This document shows, piece by piece, positions 8,301 through 16,584 of a DNA stretch of 40,500 bases. The DNA is taken from positions 1 through 40,500 of the forward strand of contig NZ_JAPFQL010000022.1 of the NCBI RefSeq assembly GCF_028446585.1, in the 5' to 3' direction. This DNA comes from Intrasporangium calvum (lineage in GTDB: Bacteria > Actinomycetota > Actinomycetes > Actinomycetales > Dermatophilaceae). The notes below the pieces were generated by a model that saw only the letters and a list, made by a program, of their open reading frames with translations, was not told the origin of the DNA and made no database searches. Made by a program: the position numbers and the translations under genes. Positions within the stretch are counted from its first letter, which is position 1; each line of letters starts with the position of its first letter.

Positions 8301-11300
8301 GCCTGGTCCTTGGGCACCTTTGTGACCAGCGGACGGCCGTAGACGTCGTAGGTCTGCTCGGTCTTCTTGCCCAGGGCGTCCGTCACGGTGAGCACTCGCC
8401 CCGCGTCGTCGTAGGCGAACGCCGTCTTCTGCGCGAGGGCGTCGGTGATCTCCCGCGGGTAACCGTTGGCCTCGAACGACGCGTTCCTCGTGAGGTTGCC
8501 GTTGGCGTCCTTGGCCGTCAGCAGCTGACCCCACCCGTCGTAGGTGTAGCTGGTCGTGAAGTCCCCGGCCGTGGTCGTCGCCGTCCCCGCAGGGTCGGTC
8601 ACCGACGCGAGATCACCCTCGCCCGTGTACGTGAAGGCCCAGGTGCGGCCCTCCGGTGAACGCTTGCCGGTCAGGTCCGCGATCCGGCCGCCCATCCCGC
8701 GTTGGTAGGTCAGCGTCGTCCCGGCGGTGCCGTTCTTGACCGCCGTGGCGTCCTTGATCTCGGTCGGGTAGCCGGTCAGCGCGTCGTAGACCCAGGTGGA
8801 TACGGCCCCGTTGGCCTCGGTCAGGCGAGTCACGTTGTGCTGGTCGTCCCACCCGAGCTGAGTCGTCTCGCTCTTCGCGTTGGTCGTCTTCGTCGGGCGT
8901 CCGTACCCATCAAGGTCGTATGCCGCTGAGTTGCCTTCCGCGTCGGTCACCGTTGCCGAGATGGCTTGGCCCTGCGCACCGTCCGGGTCGGCGTACGCGA
9001 AGGAGGTCGGGTTCCCGAGCCGGTCCGTGATGCTCTTCAGGGCCCACTTGAACTTCGGGTCCTGCGGCGCGGTGTAGTACTCGAGCGAGGTGCCCTTGCC
9101 TCGTGGGTCGACGACCTTGACGAGCTTGGCGTTCTTGTTGCCCTGCGTCATGTCGTACTGGAACCCGAACACCTTGGGCTGACTGGAGCCGGCTCCGTCC
9201 GTGATCTGGCCGAGCAGACCCTTGTCCGTGTAGGCGAAGGTCAGTTGGCGACCCGTGTGGTCAGTCACCGAGCGGACGTGGTCGATGACGAACGGGTTCG
9301 TCAGGTTGGTGGCGGTGGACACCGTCCAGGCGGTGTCAGAGACGAGCGGGTAGCTGTCGCCCTTGTCGTAGTAGTCGAGCGTCAGGACCTGCCGCCCCGT
9401 GGCGTCCGTGACGTACTTGAGGAACTTCGTCGGCTTGTTCTGCGAGCGGCGCGCCTCGTACGTGAAGGTCATCGTGTTGCCGTTGTTGTCCACGATCGAG
9501 GTGGGGAACCCATCACAGTCGTAGAAGAACTGCGTCCGGTCCGGGCGGGTCATGACCCACGCCTGCAGGTCCGTCACCCGGGCGTCACAGACGTTCTGCC
9601 GCTGCAGGTAGAGGTGCACGCCCTTCGGGCTGACGAAGTTGTTCCGGTTCGGGTCGTTGGGGTCGACGGTGAAGGTGTGGGTCGTGCCGTCACCATCCGT
9701 GAGCTTGACCGTGCTGGGGTTGCGGTTCGGGTGCAGGTCCAGCGGGGCACCGAGACGCGTCAGGGACGAGGCCTGCATGCTCCAGCCGAATCCGGAGACG
9801 GTGTCGCTGGTGTCCTGGCTGTTGTAGGCCAGTCGGAAGAAGCTGCCGAGGCCACGCCCCGGGTTGCTGATGGGGCTGTACGACCAAACGGCGTTGCCGG
9901 CATACAGATTGTTCGTCAGGGTCGCGCCAGCACCGGTTGCCTTGCCGGAGTATGCATAAAACTTCTCCAGGCCGATCTGGTCCGAGGTGGGGGTCACGGC
10001 AGTGACGCGTTGAGCCAGCGCCGGGATCGCCCCGGTCGACTTCTTCGACAGCAGCACTCCGGTGGCCTTGTCGCGCAGCTCCCACTCCAGCACGTGCGGG
10101 AACGCCTTGATCGCGTCCGCCGAGGTCGTTCCCGCGACCGGCGCCTTGACCGTCGCCTTGACCGTCACGGCCTCCCCCGGCGAGAGCGTCTCGGGCAGCG
10201 CCGTGAACGCCTGGTTCGCTGACGTCGTCACGTCCTGGCCGTCCGGGGTCTTCCAGCGGTAGGTCAGGTCCATCGCGGCTGGGGTCCATTCGGAGCCAGT
10301 CGGATTCGTGATGGTCACGTCGACCGTCTGCGTGGACCCGGTCTCCACCGTGTCAGGGGTCGCCGCCGCGTCGTACGTCGAGGCCGCCGTGGCTTCCAGG
10401 TACTCGACGACGAGCCGGGGTCGCAGCAGCGGCTCGGAGGCCTCGTCAGAGAGCAGGCTCAGCCAGTCCAGCGGCGTGGTCGGGTTGGAGATCTTGAGCA
10501 GGAATCCCTTGTTGGAGGCCGGGTTCGCCAGCCACTCCTTCACGGACGAGGTGGCATCCCAGTTCATTCGAGCCGGGTCGGAGTTGATGTAGGTCAGGTC
10601 GTCGACCACTGTGGAGGAGAAGTCGCCGCCCGGGGTGGTCCACGGAACTCCCGTTGCCGCCTGGTTCCACGTCGCCGTGGTCTCGTTGAAGTCACGGGTC
10701 AGCTCGTGCAGTCGGTAGACGGCGTTGAGGTTGCCGCCCGAGTCGGACTGGTAGGTCTTGATCTTGGCGGACAGGATCTGCGCGCCGGCGGGGATGTCGG
10801 TGGGCGTGTTGAACTTCAGCAGGGCGCGCTTCTCGGTGCCCGTCGAGCCATAGCTGTTGCCGATGTTCAGCCAGTGCTTGCTGTAGAAGAGGTTGAAGTT
10901 CGTCGTCGGCGACGCCGAGGAGATGGTCGTGTCGTAGCCCGAGTTCCAGTAGATTCGAGTGACCCGGCCCGCCTTGGGCAGACGCACCATCCGGATCAGG
11001 CCGGGTAGGAGGCGGCCATCGCGCGTCTTGGCCGCGATCTGGTACCAGTAGAGGTTGCCCCCGAACTCGCTCGGGTCGTCCGCCGCCGTCACCTCGGCAG
11101 TGGTGTCGGTGAAGGACAGGGTGCCCGGCTTGACCGGTGCCACCAACGTGGAGGAGGACGGCGAGAAGGTCGAGTCCGTCGAGCGGTGCACCTGGTACTC
11201 GACGAGGTCGTCGCCTGTGCTCGAGGTTCCGGTCGGGTCGACGTAGGCGTTCCACGCCAGTTTCGCGCCGCTCGCATAGATCGTGTCGACCGGCTTCAGA

Positions 11301-13270
11301 TCCACACCCGGGACTCCGTAACGAACGACGAGCTTGGGCCAGTTCGCCGCCTCGCCGTTGTAGGCGTATTCCGCGGCCTCGTAGCGTGGCCCGCCCTTCC
11401 CCAGCACACCCTCGTCGGCGTCGGAGACCTTGAGCACGAACCCGTAGTTCGGGTAACGGCCGTCGAGCCAGGACTGAACCGTGTGACGCACCGAGAACGA
11501 GTGCCATTGGTCGACCTTGTTGGCGTCCTTGGTCTGCAGGGCCTCCTTGCGGAACTTGACCACGTCACCGTTGGTGATGAGGTTGGCCCGGTCCCCAAGG
11601 ATCACGCTGCCACTGGTGCCTGCATTGAAGTTCTTGGTGCCCAGGTAGCCCCACACGCTCGAGGCTGTCGACGCGTACTGGTTCACGGTCACGACCTGGG
11701 TCGGATCCGCCGAGTACATCCAGAACGGAGAGTCGGTCGCTCGGCCAGGAGCCTTCACGTAGTACGCGGAGATGCGATACGGACCGCTCTCGGTGATTCG
11801 CGGGCGCCACTGGTAGCGGTCCGTGGTGTCTGCGTCCTTGTTGTAGACGTAGTTCCCGTTGGACGCGCCCGAGTAGGCCTGCGTCGTCCAGTCACTCGCC
11901 GTCGTCGTCGAGCCGCAGGGGCTGACGCTGCAGGGGCCCGCGGTGCCATACCCTTCCGGGTCTTCGACGCCGTTCTCCAGGCGCACCTCGTTGGCCGACA
12001 GTTCGCCGACGTTCGCCGACGCGTTGTTCCAGTTCGCCGTCGACTCGGACCAGGCGGCAGTCGCTCGGTGAGCCTCCACTGTGACGGAGTTGTCGTTGGT
12101 GGTGTGCCACTGCGAGTAGTACATCTGGAGGTTGGCCTGCTCGATCTTCGTCCCCATCGGGATCTGATCCAGGGGGAACTTCACCAGCGACCGAGCCTTG
12201 CCATAACCCGTGGTGCCGACGGACAGTTTCCACGACGACGCATAGTTCGTAGCGGGCGCCTCCGACAGGATCATGACGTTCTGCGCCTCGCCCAGGGCGG
12301 GGGCAACGGTGATGGTCGGGTCGATCCGGATGGGGAGCACCCGCTCCGTGTCCTTGACCCAGGCCTCGTCGACCGTGATCGTGACCTGCTGCTCGTCCCC
12401 TGAACCGGAGAGAGTCTGCTCGACCTTCTCCGAGGTGACGAACCCCGTCATCGAGCCCGGGTCGACCTTGCCGTCGAACATGAACGGCCGGGGAATCAAG
12501 AACTCCGCCGGACCGTCGGCGCCGCCTCGGTGGAAGGTGATCGAGCCGTCAGCACGCTGCACAGCCGTGAGGCCCTTGGTGTGCAGGTCGAAGGTCCACG
12601 AGAAGGTCTCGGGGACCTCATTGAGGACGATGTCCTCCTTGAGGCCTTCCGGCGTCACCACATATGTGAGATCGACACCCTGACCGAGGGCGTCCGGGAA
12701 AGTGACGCGGTTCCCATCGACAACCGGTCGCACCTTCATGGTGGTTGGGTCCGCGTCGTCGGCGAGGCCGAGCGAGATCTCGGCATCTCCCTCGCGGAAG
12801 AGCACCAGCCGATCCCGGGACGTGCCGAAGAAGGAGGAGAACTGGTTCGCCCGGTTACCGAAGGAGTAGCCGCGCTCTCCCGACACCGCCTTCACAGCCG
12901 TGTCGATGTCGCGCCACTGCCCATCCTTGCCCCGGTAGTGGACGGGCACCACGGAGAGCTCTTGTTCCAGGCGTCCGTCGCTCAGCTCGAAGACCTTGCC
13001 GTTCGCGCTCCGTTTCGCCGGGAGCTCCTTGACGCGCTTCGCCTTCGGGGCGTCCTTGCCCGCGGCAACGTCGCCCTGTCGCGGGACCGCGCCGGCCTGG
13101 AGATCGCTGTTGACCGGTGGCTTCGGCGGCTCCCAAGGCGGCGGGCCGGCCGGGACGGCTGCCGGCCGCGATAACGCCTGCGCGGACGCCTGCGCCGGAG
13201 GGGCGACGAGCCCGGTGGCAACGAGGGCCGAAGCCACAACGGACACGCTGAAACGCAGCAAGACGTTCAC
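4595..13270 (-). CDS. Secreted RHS/YD-repeat protein with C-terminal deaminase-like toxin
   Basis: This is a 2,891-residue polymorphic toxin starting at GTG 13270 with GGGGAG five bases upstream; an upstream in-frame extension is unlikely coding. Visible parts are: a Sec signal (1-28, LLRFSVSVVASALVATGLVA, AQASA); a DNRLRE-type domain (about 325-655) interrupted by a golvesin-like beta domain (about 474-570); an FN3-like segment (655-775); a second DNRLRE-type domain (775-960); an Ig-like domain (960-1090); an RHS N-terminal plug region (1090-1225); YD repeats (1258-1980 and 2160-2540) split by another golvesin-like domain (2018-2150); and the RHS core (2571-2644, FRDYNPGLNRFTTRD, NRYAFAGGNPINRIELDG). 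After the core comes a 247-residue variable tip. The likely role is a surface or secreted shell delivering the tip to competitors. Confidence 0.9.
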   Translation of the reverse strand: MNVLLRFSVSVVASALVATGLVAPPAQASAQALSRPAAVPAGPPPWEPPKPPVNSDLQAGAVPRQGDVAAGKDAPKAKRVKELPAKRSANGKVFELSDGRLEQELSVVPVHYRGKDGQWRDIDTAVKAVSGERGYSFGNRANQFSSFFGTSRDRLVLFREGDAEISLGLADDADPTTMKVRPVVDGNRVTFPDALGQGVDLTYVVTPEGLKEDIVLNEVPETFSWTFDLHTKGLTAVQRADGSITFHRGGADGPAEFLIPRPFMFDGKVDPGSMTGFVTSEKVEQTLSGSGDEQQVTITVDEAWVKDTERVLPIRIDPTITVAPALGEAQNVMILSEAPATNYASSWKLSVGTTGYGKARSLVKFPLDQIPMGTKIEQANLQMYYSQWHTTNDNSVTVEAHRATAAWSESTANWNNASANVGELSANEVRLENGVEDPEGYGTAGPCSVSPCGSTTTASDWTTQAYSGASNGNYVYNKDADTTDRYQWRPRITESGPYRISAYYVKAPGRATDSPFWMYSADPTQVVTVNQYASTASSVWGYLGTKNFNAGTSGSVILGDRANLITNGDVVKFRKEALQTKDANKVDQWHSFSVRHTVQSWLDGRYPNYGFVLKVSDADEGVLGKGGPRYEAAEYAYNGEAANWPKLVVRYGVPGVDLKPVDTIYASGAKLAWNAYVDPTGTSSTGDDLVEYQVHRSTDSTFSPSSSTLVAPVKPGTLSFTDTTAEVTAADDPSEFGGNLYWYQIAAKTRDGRLLPGLIRMVRLPKAGRVTRIYWNSGYDTTISSASPTTNFNLFYSKHWLNIGNSYGSTGTEKRALLKFNTPTDIPAGAQILSAKIKTYQSDSGGNLNAVYRLHELTRDFNETTATWNQAATGVPWTTPGGDFSSTVVDDLTYINSDPARMNWDATSSVKEWLANPASNKGFLLKISNPTTPLDWLSLLSDEASEPLLRPRLVVEYLEATAASTYDAAATPDTVETGSTQTVDVTITNPTGSEWTPAAMDLTYRWKTPDGQDVTTSANQAFTALPETLSPGEAVTVKATVKAPVAGTTSADAIKAFPHVLEWELRDKATGVLLSKKSTGAIPALAQRVTAVTPTSDQIGLEKFYAYSGKATGAGATLTNNLYAGNAVWSYSPISNPGRGLGSFFRLAYNSQDTSDTVSGFGWSMQASSLTRLGAPLDLHPNRNPSTVKLTDGDGTTHTFTVDPNDPNRNNFVSPKGVHLYLQRQNVCDARVTDLQAWVMTRPDRTQFFYDCDGFPTSIVDNNGNTMTFTYEARRSQNKPTKFLKYVTDATGRQVLTLDYYDKGDSYPLVSDTAWTVSTATNLTNPFVIDHVRSVTDHTGRQLTFAYTDKGLLGQITDGAGSSQPKVFGFQYDMTQGNKNAKLVKVVDPRGKGTSLEYYTAPQDPKFKWALKSITDRLGNPTSFAYADPDGAQGQAISATVTDAEGNSAAYDLDGYGRPTKTTNAKSETTQLGWDDQHNVTRLTEANGAVSTWVYDALTGYPTEIKDATAVKNGTAGTTLTYQRGMGGRIADLTGKRSPEGRTWAFTYTGEGDLASVTDPAGTATTTAGDFTTSYTYDGWGQLLTAKDANGNLTRNASFEANGYPREITDALAQKTAFAYDDAGRVLTVTDALGKKTEQTYDVYGRPLVTKVPKDQAAGIYITTPAPTYDPNDNVTVSTAPNGAQSTAVYDAADRVTASTLPKDSDTGPERKSTFTYDKIGNLLTQVEPRGTATAEAGDFTTTYAYDPIYQVTSVTNAAGGKTTYTYNTVGDLVTVVDPRKNATSATDDYTSKFEYDLAHRLTRTIDAAGKASSQTYDRDGLVVSSTDQENRTTTVTLDARGQVSEAKSPFKDEAGTILYRYTRFEYDQVGNRTKVITPRGVATATVADDFIHQTVYDQLNRVKETLTPFDPSDARYKTANKTTYAYDAVGRLKTLSLPPSEGQSVRNDTGYGYWDNGAIKSSTDPWDIITTYDYNALGQQTKRTLTSAGGQSRVMTWDYHPDGKLKARADSGAPVGAHVVLVDDGDTGNVKATGTWATSTAGSGFQGVGYRTHAAGSGTDTFEWTLNIPQDGQYTLYAKYPAVTGASTSATYTVKHASGEAKPTVNQATQAGQWVSLGKYTFADGNAAKVTLAQSAGGVVVADGVKAVRDTTGESDAENRDFVYGYDVNGNLTSVTDRRTGVAVTSYAVAYTQLNQVKTVTESGAGSGTTTFTYNENGAVKSTAHAKSYASYEYDARDLLAKVTNGASASDPAAKTTTYTYSDAGRRLREVKGNGNTVDYGYFLDGSVRSMLEKTSAGVKVAEHAFDYDLNGNRTKDAASVMNADNHGALVATTSVYGFDPLDRVASVTKTGAGAGSESYTHDANGNVIAQSIGGVATSFTYDRNRLLTAATGGSSAAYTYDPFGRLESVTSAGKQIERKVYDGFDHVIEHRKLTEAGSLAKTTYGFDALDRTVSKTTGAGTADAKTTDFAYLGLTEQLLEELNAATDAVEAKYTYSATGERLGQSKKNTSGTWEDSFYGYNAHSDVETLTGADGATRATYGYTAYGSNDAARFTGIDKPSVGEPGGEAYNVYRYNAKRWDAASGEYDMGFRDYNPGLNRFTTRDMYNGALADLNLATDPFNGNRYAFAGGNPINRIELDGHVALPYDGVAGDAGSVSASSSFWDTIVEGSKDAVGVARGFGEGAVDTVSGLWECGSAIVDCGKNVWSFAGAVKDDPSVAWRAMTDDIVDDWNNDNQGEAIGRGAFSVVELVFGLKGVGKLSKASKAGDGASSEASLLSRANVARDAALERLTTVRSADRPATVVGAYNVRTGEVAVGQSSKVLQECAEACAVRMLGGNAADIRFTRAFRPNGVGAPFREIPVCASFCEPAYGRGAFPDPLTRFASDGIG
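8918..8930 (+). repeat. GTATGCCGCTG motif copy (in RHS gene)
   Basis: This is a perfect core followed by AG. On the coding strand it reads in frame as Ser-Ala-Ala-Tyr inside a YD repeat. Confidence 0.7.
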
Positions 13271-13531
13271 ACGAACTCCCCTGATCCAGCCCAAGCCGCC
13301 GTGCCGGCACATGCCGACGCGACGCCTAGGGCGAGCCATTGGCCCGTGGAGGGTGGTGGGCCGCGCCGACAATCCCAGATCGGGTGCAAACACCGCAAAC
13401 CGAACCACGGTCCATCCGCCAAGACCCTGGATCCTCCCGAATCGCCCTGAACCACAAAGGGATCAGCCGTGACGGAATCCGAAGCCCATGCGGTTTCGCC
13501 CCTCGAAGCGCACCAAACCTTGGTGGAAAAT

Positions 13532-14101
13532 TTACGAACCGCTGACCTTTGTGCCGACCGAACCGCAAAGGATCACGTCGAGTCCCACGGCGAACGACGC
13601 AGCCACCTCGGCGGCATCCCGCCCGACGTACGAAGGGTCGACGGCACCCGCCTGACGCTCGTTCTGCTCCAGGGCGACTGAGCCCAGGATGTGGTGGACG
13701 AGCAGGTCGGTCACCGCCTCACATGCCTCAGCCGGCACCCCGGCGCGCCCGACCAGGCCGCGCAGCTCACGCAGGGCTGGGACGGCAGCCCGCTCAGCGG
13801 CATACGCCATCCCGACGACGTCGGCCGCGTCGGGCACGGGCGCGAGGGCCGCTCGGACCGCGGTCGAGAGGACGGCAAGGGCCTCGTGGGCCCGCAGGTC
13901 GTCGCGCGGCTCGGGCACCTCCGCCAGGAGTGCGCCGGCGACCTCGACGAGGAGCTCCTGCTTGCTCGCCACGTGCCAGTAGAGGGCGCCCGGCTGGACG
14001 TCGAGCTCCCGGGCGAGGCGGCGCATCGACAGGTCGGCGAGGCCATAGCGGCGGAGCAGGTCGACCGCGGTGGAGACGACCTGTGCACGGGTCAGTGCCA
14101 C
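13532..14101 (-). CDS. bioQ: TetR-family biotin repressor BioQ
   Basis: This 189-residue TetR-type regulator has its N-terminal helix-turn-helix at about residues 22-45 ([24 protein letters not shown]) and an all-helical ligand domain after it. The start is GTG at 14101. It is divergently placed from bioB, and two palindromes of the TGAACNNNGTTCA type known for actinobacterial BioQ lie in the shared 100-bp gap. From family knowledge, BioQ represses biotin genes when biotin is sufficient and lacks the biotin-ligase activity of BirA. Autoregulation from the same operators is plausible. A copy of the GTATGCCGCTGAG repeat is embedded in frame (AYAAER). Confidence 0.85.
   Translation of the reverse strand: MALTRAQVVSTAVDLLRRYGLADLSMRRLARELDVQPGALYWHVASKQELLVEVAGALLAEVPEPRDDLRAHEALAVLSTAVRAALAPVPDAADVVGMAYAAERAAVPALRELRGLVGRAGVPAEACEAVTDLLVHHILGSVALEQNERQAGAVDPSYVGRDAAEVAASFAVGLDVILCGSVGTKVSGS
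13793..13805 (-). repeat. GTATGCCGCTG motif copy (in bioQ)
   Basis: The perfect core plus AG is on the bioQ coding strand, read as Tyr-Ala-Ala-Glu. Confidence 0.7.
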
Positions 14102-14130
14102 ACGTCACCTCCTCCTCTCACGGGCAGCGA

Positions 14131-14162
14131 TTGACATCCTGCCACCGACCGACGGCATACTG
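14131..14162 (+). promoter_or_regulatory. Probable bioB promoter
   Basis: A perfect TTGACA box at 14131-14136 is followed by CATACT at 14156-14161 (spacer 19, or 17 if GGCATA is used). The -10 abuts the first BioQ operator, so repressor binding would block open-complex formation. Confidence 0.55.
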
Positions 14163-14173
14163 AACGCCGTTCA
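14161..14173 (+). promoter_or_regulatory. BioQ operator 1
   Basis: TGAACGCCGTTCA is a palindrome around a single central C. It matches the TGAAC-N3-GTTCA pattern recognised by BioQ regulators and overlaps the probable transcription start of bioB. Confidence 0.8.
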
Positions 14174-14174
14174 A

Positions 14175-14189
14175 TTGAACGCCGTTCAA
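14175..14189 (+). promoter_or_regulatory. BioQ operator 2
   Basis: TTGAACGCCGTTCAA carries the same core as operator 1 with one extra pair on each side. The centres are 15 bp apart, about one and a half helical turns, so two dimers could sit on opposite faces. It ends 12 bases before the bioB start codon. Confidence 0.8.
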
Positions 14190-14201
14190 GACAGGAGCGC
14201 C

Positions 14202-15260
14202 ATGCCGACCTTCGACCAGCTCGCCGACGCCGTTCTCGCCGGGACACCGGCCACGGAGGCCGACGCCCTGAGCGTCCTCACGGCGCCCGACGACGCGCTC
14301 CTCCCCCTCGTCGCGGCCGCCGCCCGCCTGCGCCGCGCGCACTTCGGCAACACGGTCAAGGTCAACTACCTCGTCAACCTCAAGTCGGGCCTGTGCCCCG
14401 AGGACTGCGGCTACTGCTCCCAGCGGCTCGGCTCGGGCGCGGACATCCTCAAGTACACCTGGCTCAAGACGGACGAGGCGATCGAGCAGGCCACGGCCGG
14501 GCTCCGCGGCGGCGCCACCCGCGTGTGCATGGTGAGCAGCGGTCGCGGTCCGACCGACCGCGATGTCGAGCGCGTCGCCGGGATGGTGGGCGCGCTCAAG
14601 GCCGAGCACCCCGATGTCGAGGTGTGCGCGTGCCTCGGCCTGCTCAAGGACGGCCAGGCCGAGCGGCTGCGTGCGGCGGGCGTCGACGCCTACAACCACA
14701 ACATCAACACGGCCGAGTCCCACCACGACGACATCGTCACGACGCACACCTACGCCGACCGCGTGGACACGGTCGAACGGGCCCAGGCAGCCGGGCTGTC
14801 CGCATGCTCGGGCCTCATCGCCGGTCTGGGCGAGTCGGACGAGCAGCTCGTCGAGGCGCTCTTCGCGCTGCGCGACCTCGGGTCGGACTCGATCCCGGTC
14901 AACTTCCTCATGCCCTTCGACGGCACGCCGCTCGAGGGCACGTGGGACCTCTCCCCCGCGCGCTGCGTCAAGATCCTCGCGATGGCGCGGTTCGTCTGTC
15001 CCGACAAGGAGATTCGCATCGCGGGCGGTCGGGAGATGCACCTGCGCTCGCTCCAGGGCCTGGCCCTGCACGTCGCGAACTCGATCTTCCTCGGCGACTA
15101 CCTCACGTCCGAGGGGCAGGCCGCCGAGGCGGACCTCGAGCTGATCCGCGACAACGGTTTCGTCGTGCTCGGGGCGGAGGACGCTGGGGCCGGGGCCGGT
15201 TCGCACGACCCGTCGATCCGCCGCCGCGGTGCCGGGACCGCTCTGGCCCCCAATGCCTGA
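14202..15260 (+). CDS. bioB: Biotin synthase BioB
   Basis: This radical-SAM enzyme inserts sulfur into dethiobiotin, the last step of biotin synthesis. The 352-residue protein has the iron-sulfur motif CxxxCxxC at C65, C69 and C72 ([10 protein letters not shown]), with the [13 protein letters not shown] lead-in typical of BioB, and YNHNINT further on. ATG 14202 is chosen because AGGAG stands at 14193-14197 and all upstream codons lie in the operator region. The bioA start overlaps the last eight bases. Expression should be controlled by BioQ at the two upstream operators. The C-terminal 25 residues are glycine/alanine-rich and variable. Confidence 0.96.
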   Translation: MPTFDQLADAVLAGTPATEADALSVLTAPDDALLPLVAAAARLRRAHFGNTVKVNYLVNLKSGLCPEDCGYCSQRLGSGADILKYTWLKTDEAIEQATAGLRGGATRVCMVSSGRGPTDRDVERVAGMVGALKAEHPDVEVCACLGLLKDGQAERLRAAGVDAYNHNINTAESHHDDIVTTHTYADRVDTVERAQAAGLSACSGLIAGLGESDEQLVEALFALRDLGSDSIPVNFLMPFDGTPLEGTWDLSPARCVKILAMARFVCPDKEIRIAGGREMHLRSLQGLALHVANSIFLGDYLTSEGQAAEADLELIRDNGFVVLGAEDAGAGAGSHDPSIRRRGAGTALAPNA

Positions 15261-16584
15261 CCTCGCCGTGCGCTCGGTCAGCGCACGCGACAGCGGGCTC
15301 GTCTGGCACCCCTACGCCCCGCTCGACGGGCCGATGCCGTATGCCGCTGAGTCGGCTTCCGGGGTCCGGCTGAGTCTGCGTTCGGCTGAGGGAGAGCTCT
15401 TCGAGGCCATCGACGCGATGTCGTCCTGGTGGTGCGCGATCCACGGCTACCGCCACCCGGTCCTTGACGCCGCGGCGCACGCACAGGTCGACCGGTTCAG
15501 CCACGTGATGTTCGGCGGCCTGACGCACGAGCCCGCCGTGTCCCTCGCCGAGCGGCTCGTCGCGATGGCCCCCGGCATGGCGCACGTCTTCTTCGCCGAC
15601 TCCGGTTCGGTGTCCGTCGAGGTCGCGCTCAAGCTCGCGCTGCAGTACCAGGCGGCCCGCGGCCGCGCCGGCCGGCAGCGCTTCCTCACGGTGCGCGGCG
15701 GCTACCACGGCGACACCTTCGCGGCGATGAGCGTCTGCGACCCCGTCGACGGGATGCACTCGGCCTTCCCCGGGGTGCTGGCCCGGCACGTCTTCGCCCC
15801 GCGCCCACCCGCAGCCCGGCTGCCCCTGGACGCCGAGCGCCCGGCGGCGCTGGTCGCGGAGGTCGACGCCTGGGCCGCCGGCTTCCGGGAGCTGGCCCAG
15901 CGGCATACGGACGAGCTGGCCGCGATCGTGGTGGAGCCGGTGCTCCAGGGCGCGGGCGGCATGCACGTCTACGACCCCGAGTGCCTGCGCGTCATGCGCG
16001 AGGTCGCCGACGAGCACGGGCTGCTCCTCGTCGCCGACGAGATCGCGACCGGCTTCGGCCGGACCGGGCGGCTCTTCGGGTGCGAGTGGGCCGGCGTCAC
16101 GCCCGACGTCATGTGCGTCGGCAAGGCGCTGACCGGCGGCTACCTCACGCTCGCAGCGGTCCTCACGACCGCGGAGGTCGGGACGGTCATCACGCGGTCG
16201 GAGTTCCGCGCGCTGCTGCACGGGCCGACGTTCATGGCCAACCCGCTGGCCTGCGCCGTGGCGGGTGCCTCGCTCGACCTGCTCGGACTCGGCTGGCAGG
16301 TCGACGTCGCCCGGGTCGAGCGCGGCCTGGCGGCCGGGTTGGCGCCCGCGCGAGGGCTGGGCGCCGTCCAGGACGTCCGCGTCCTCGGCGCCGTCGGGGT
16401 CGTCCAGCTCGACCAGCCCGTCGACGTGACGCGCGTGACACGGGCAGCACTGGAGCGCGGCGTCTGGGTGCGCCCGTTCCGCGACCTCGTCTACACGATG
16501 CCCCCGTATGTCAGCGCGGACGAGGACGTCGCCAGGATCGGCGCCGCCATCGTCGGGGCCGTCGAGGAGGTGCACGGCCGATGA
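15253..16584 (+). CDS. bioA: Adenosylmethionine-8-amino-7-oxononanoate aminotransferase BioA
   Basis: BioA uses SAM to aminate KAPA to DAPA. It is a 443-residue class-III PLP aminotransferase. Motifs include [14 protein letters not shown] near residue 57 (substrate pocket), [48 protein letters not shown] and the PLP lysine K291 in [11 protein letters not shown]. The ATG at 15253 overlaps the bioB end; an earlier ATG at 15229 would add eight residues inside bioB. The stop overlaps the next start (ATGA at 16581). Two copies of the GTATGCCGCTG repeat lie inside the gene, one read as PYAAES and one in another frame as QRHT. Confidence 0.96.
   Translation: MPDLAVRSVSARDSGLVWHPYAPLDGPMPYAAESASGVRLSLRSAEGELFEAIDAMSSWWCAIHGYRHPVLDAAAHAQVDRFSHVMFGGLTHEPAVSLAERLVAMAPGMAHVFFADSGSVSVEVALKLALQYQAARGRAGRQRFLTVRGGYHGDTFAAMSVCDPVDGMHSAFPGVLARHVFAPRPPAARLPLDAERPAALVAEVDAWAAGFRELAQRHTDELAAIVVEPVLQGAGGMHVYDPECLRVMREVADEHGLLLVADEIATGFGRTGRLFGCEWAGVTPDVMCVGKALTGGYLTLAAVLTTAEVGTVITRSEFRALLHGPTFMANPLACAVAGASLDLLGLGWQVDVARVERGLAAGLAPARGLGAVQDVRVLGAVGVVQLDQPVDVTRVTRAALERGVWVRPFRDLVYTMPPYVSADEDVARIGAAIVGAVEEVHGR
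15339..15351 (+). repeat. GTATGCCGCTG motif copy (in bioA)
   Basis: The perfect core plus AG is on the coding strand, read as Tyr-Ala-Ala-Glu near the BioA N-terminus. Confidence 0.7.
15895..15908 (-). repeat. GTATGCCGCTG motif copy (second in bioA)
   Basis: The perfect core with GGGC extension lies on the strand opposite the coding strand. It is read in the less usual frame as Gln-Arg-His-Thr. Confidence 0.7.

Noticed and set aside
13271-13531. Gap between the RHS start and bioQ, with in-frame extension of RHS to 13408
   Set aside because: The extension lacks a signal-peptide-compatible start, and the GTG at 13270 has a strong ribosome site and signal peptide. I see no clear promoter or RNA in the gap.
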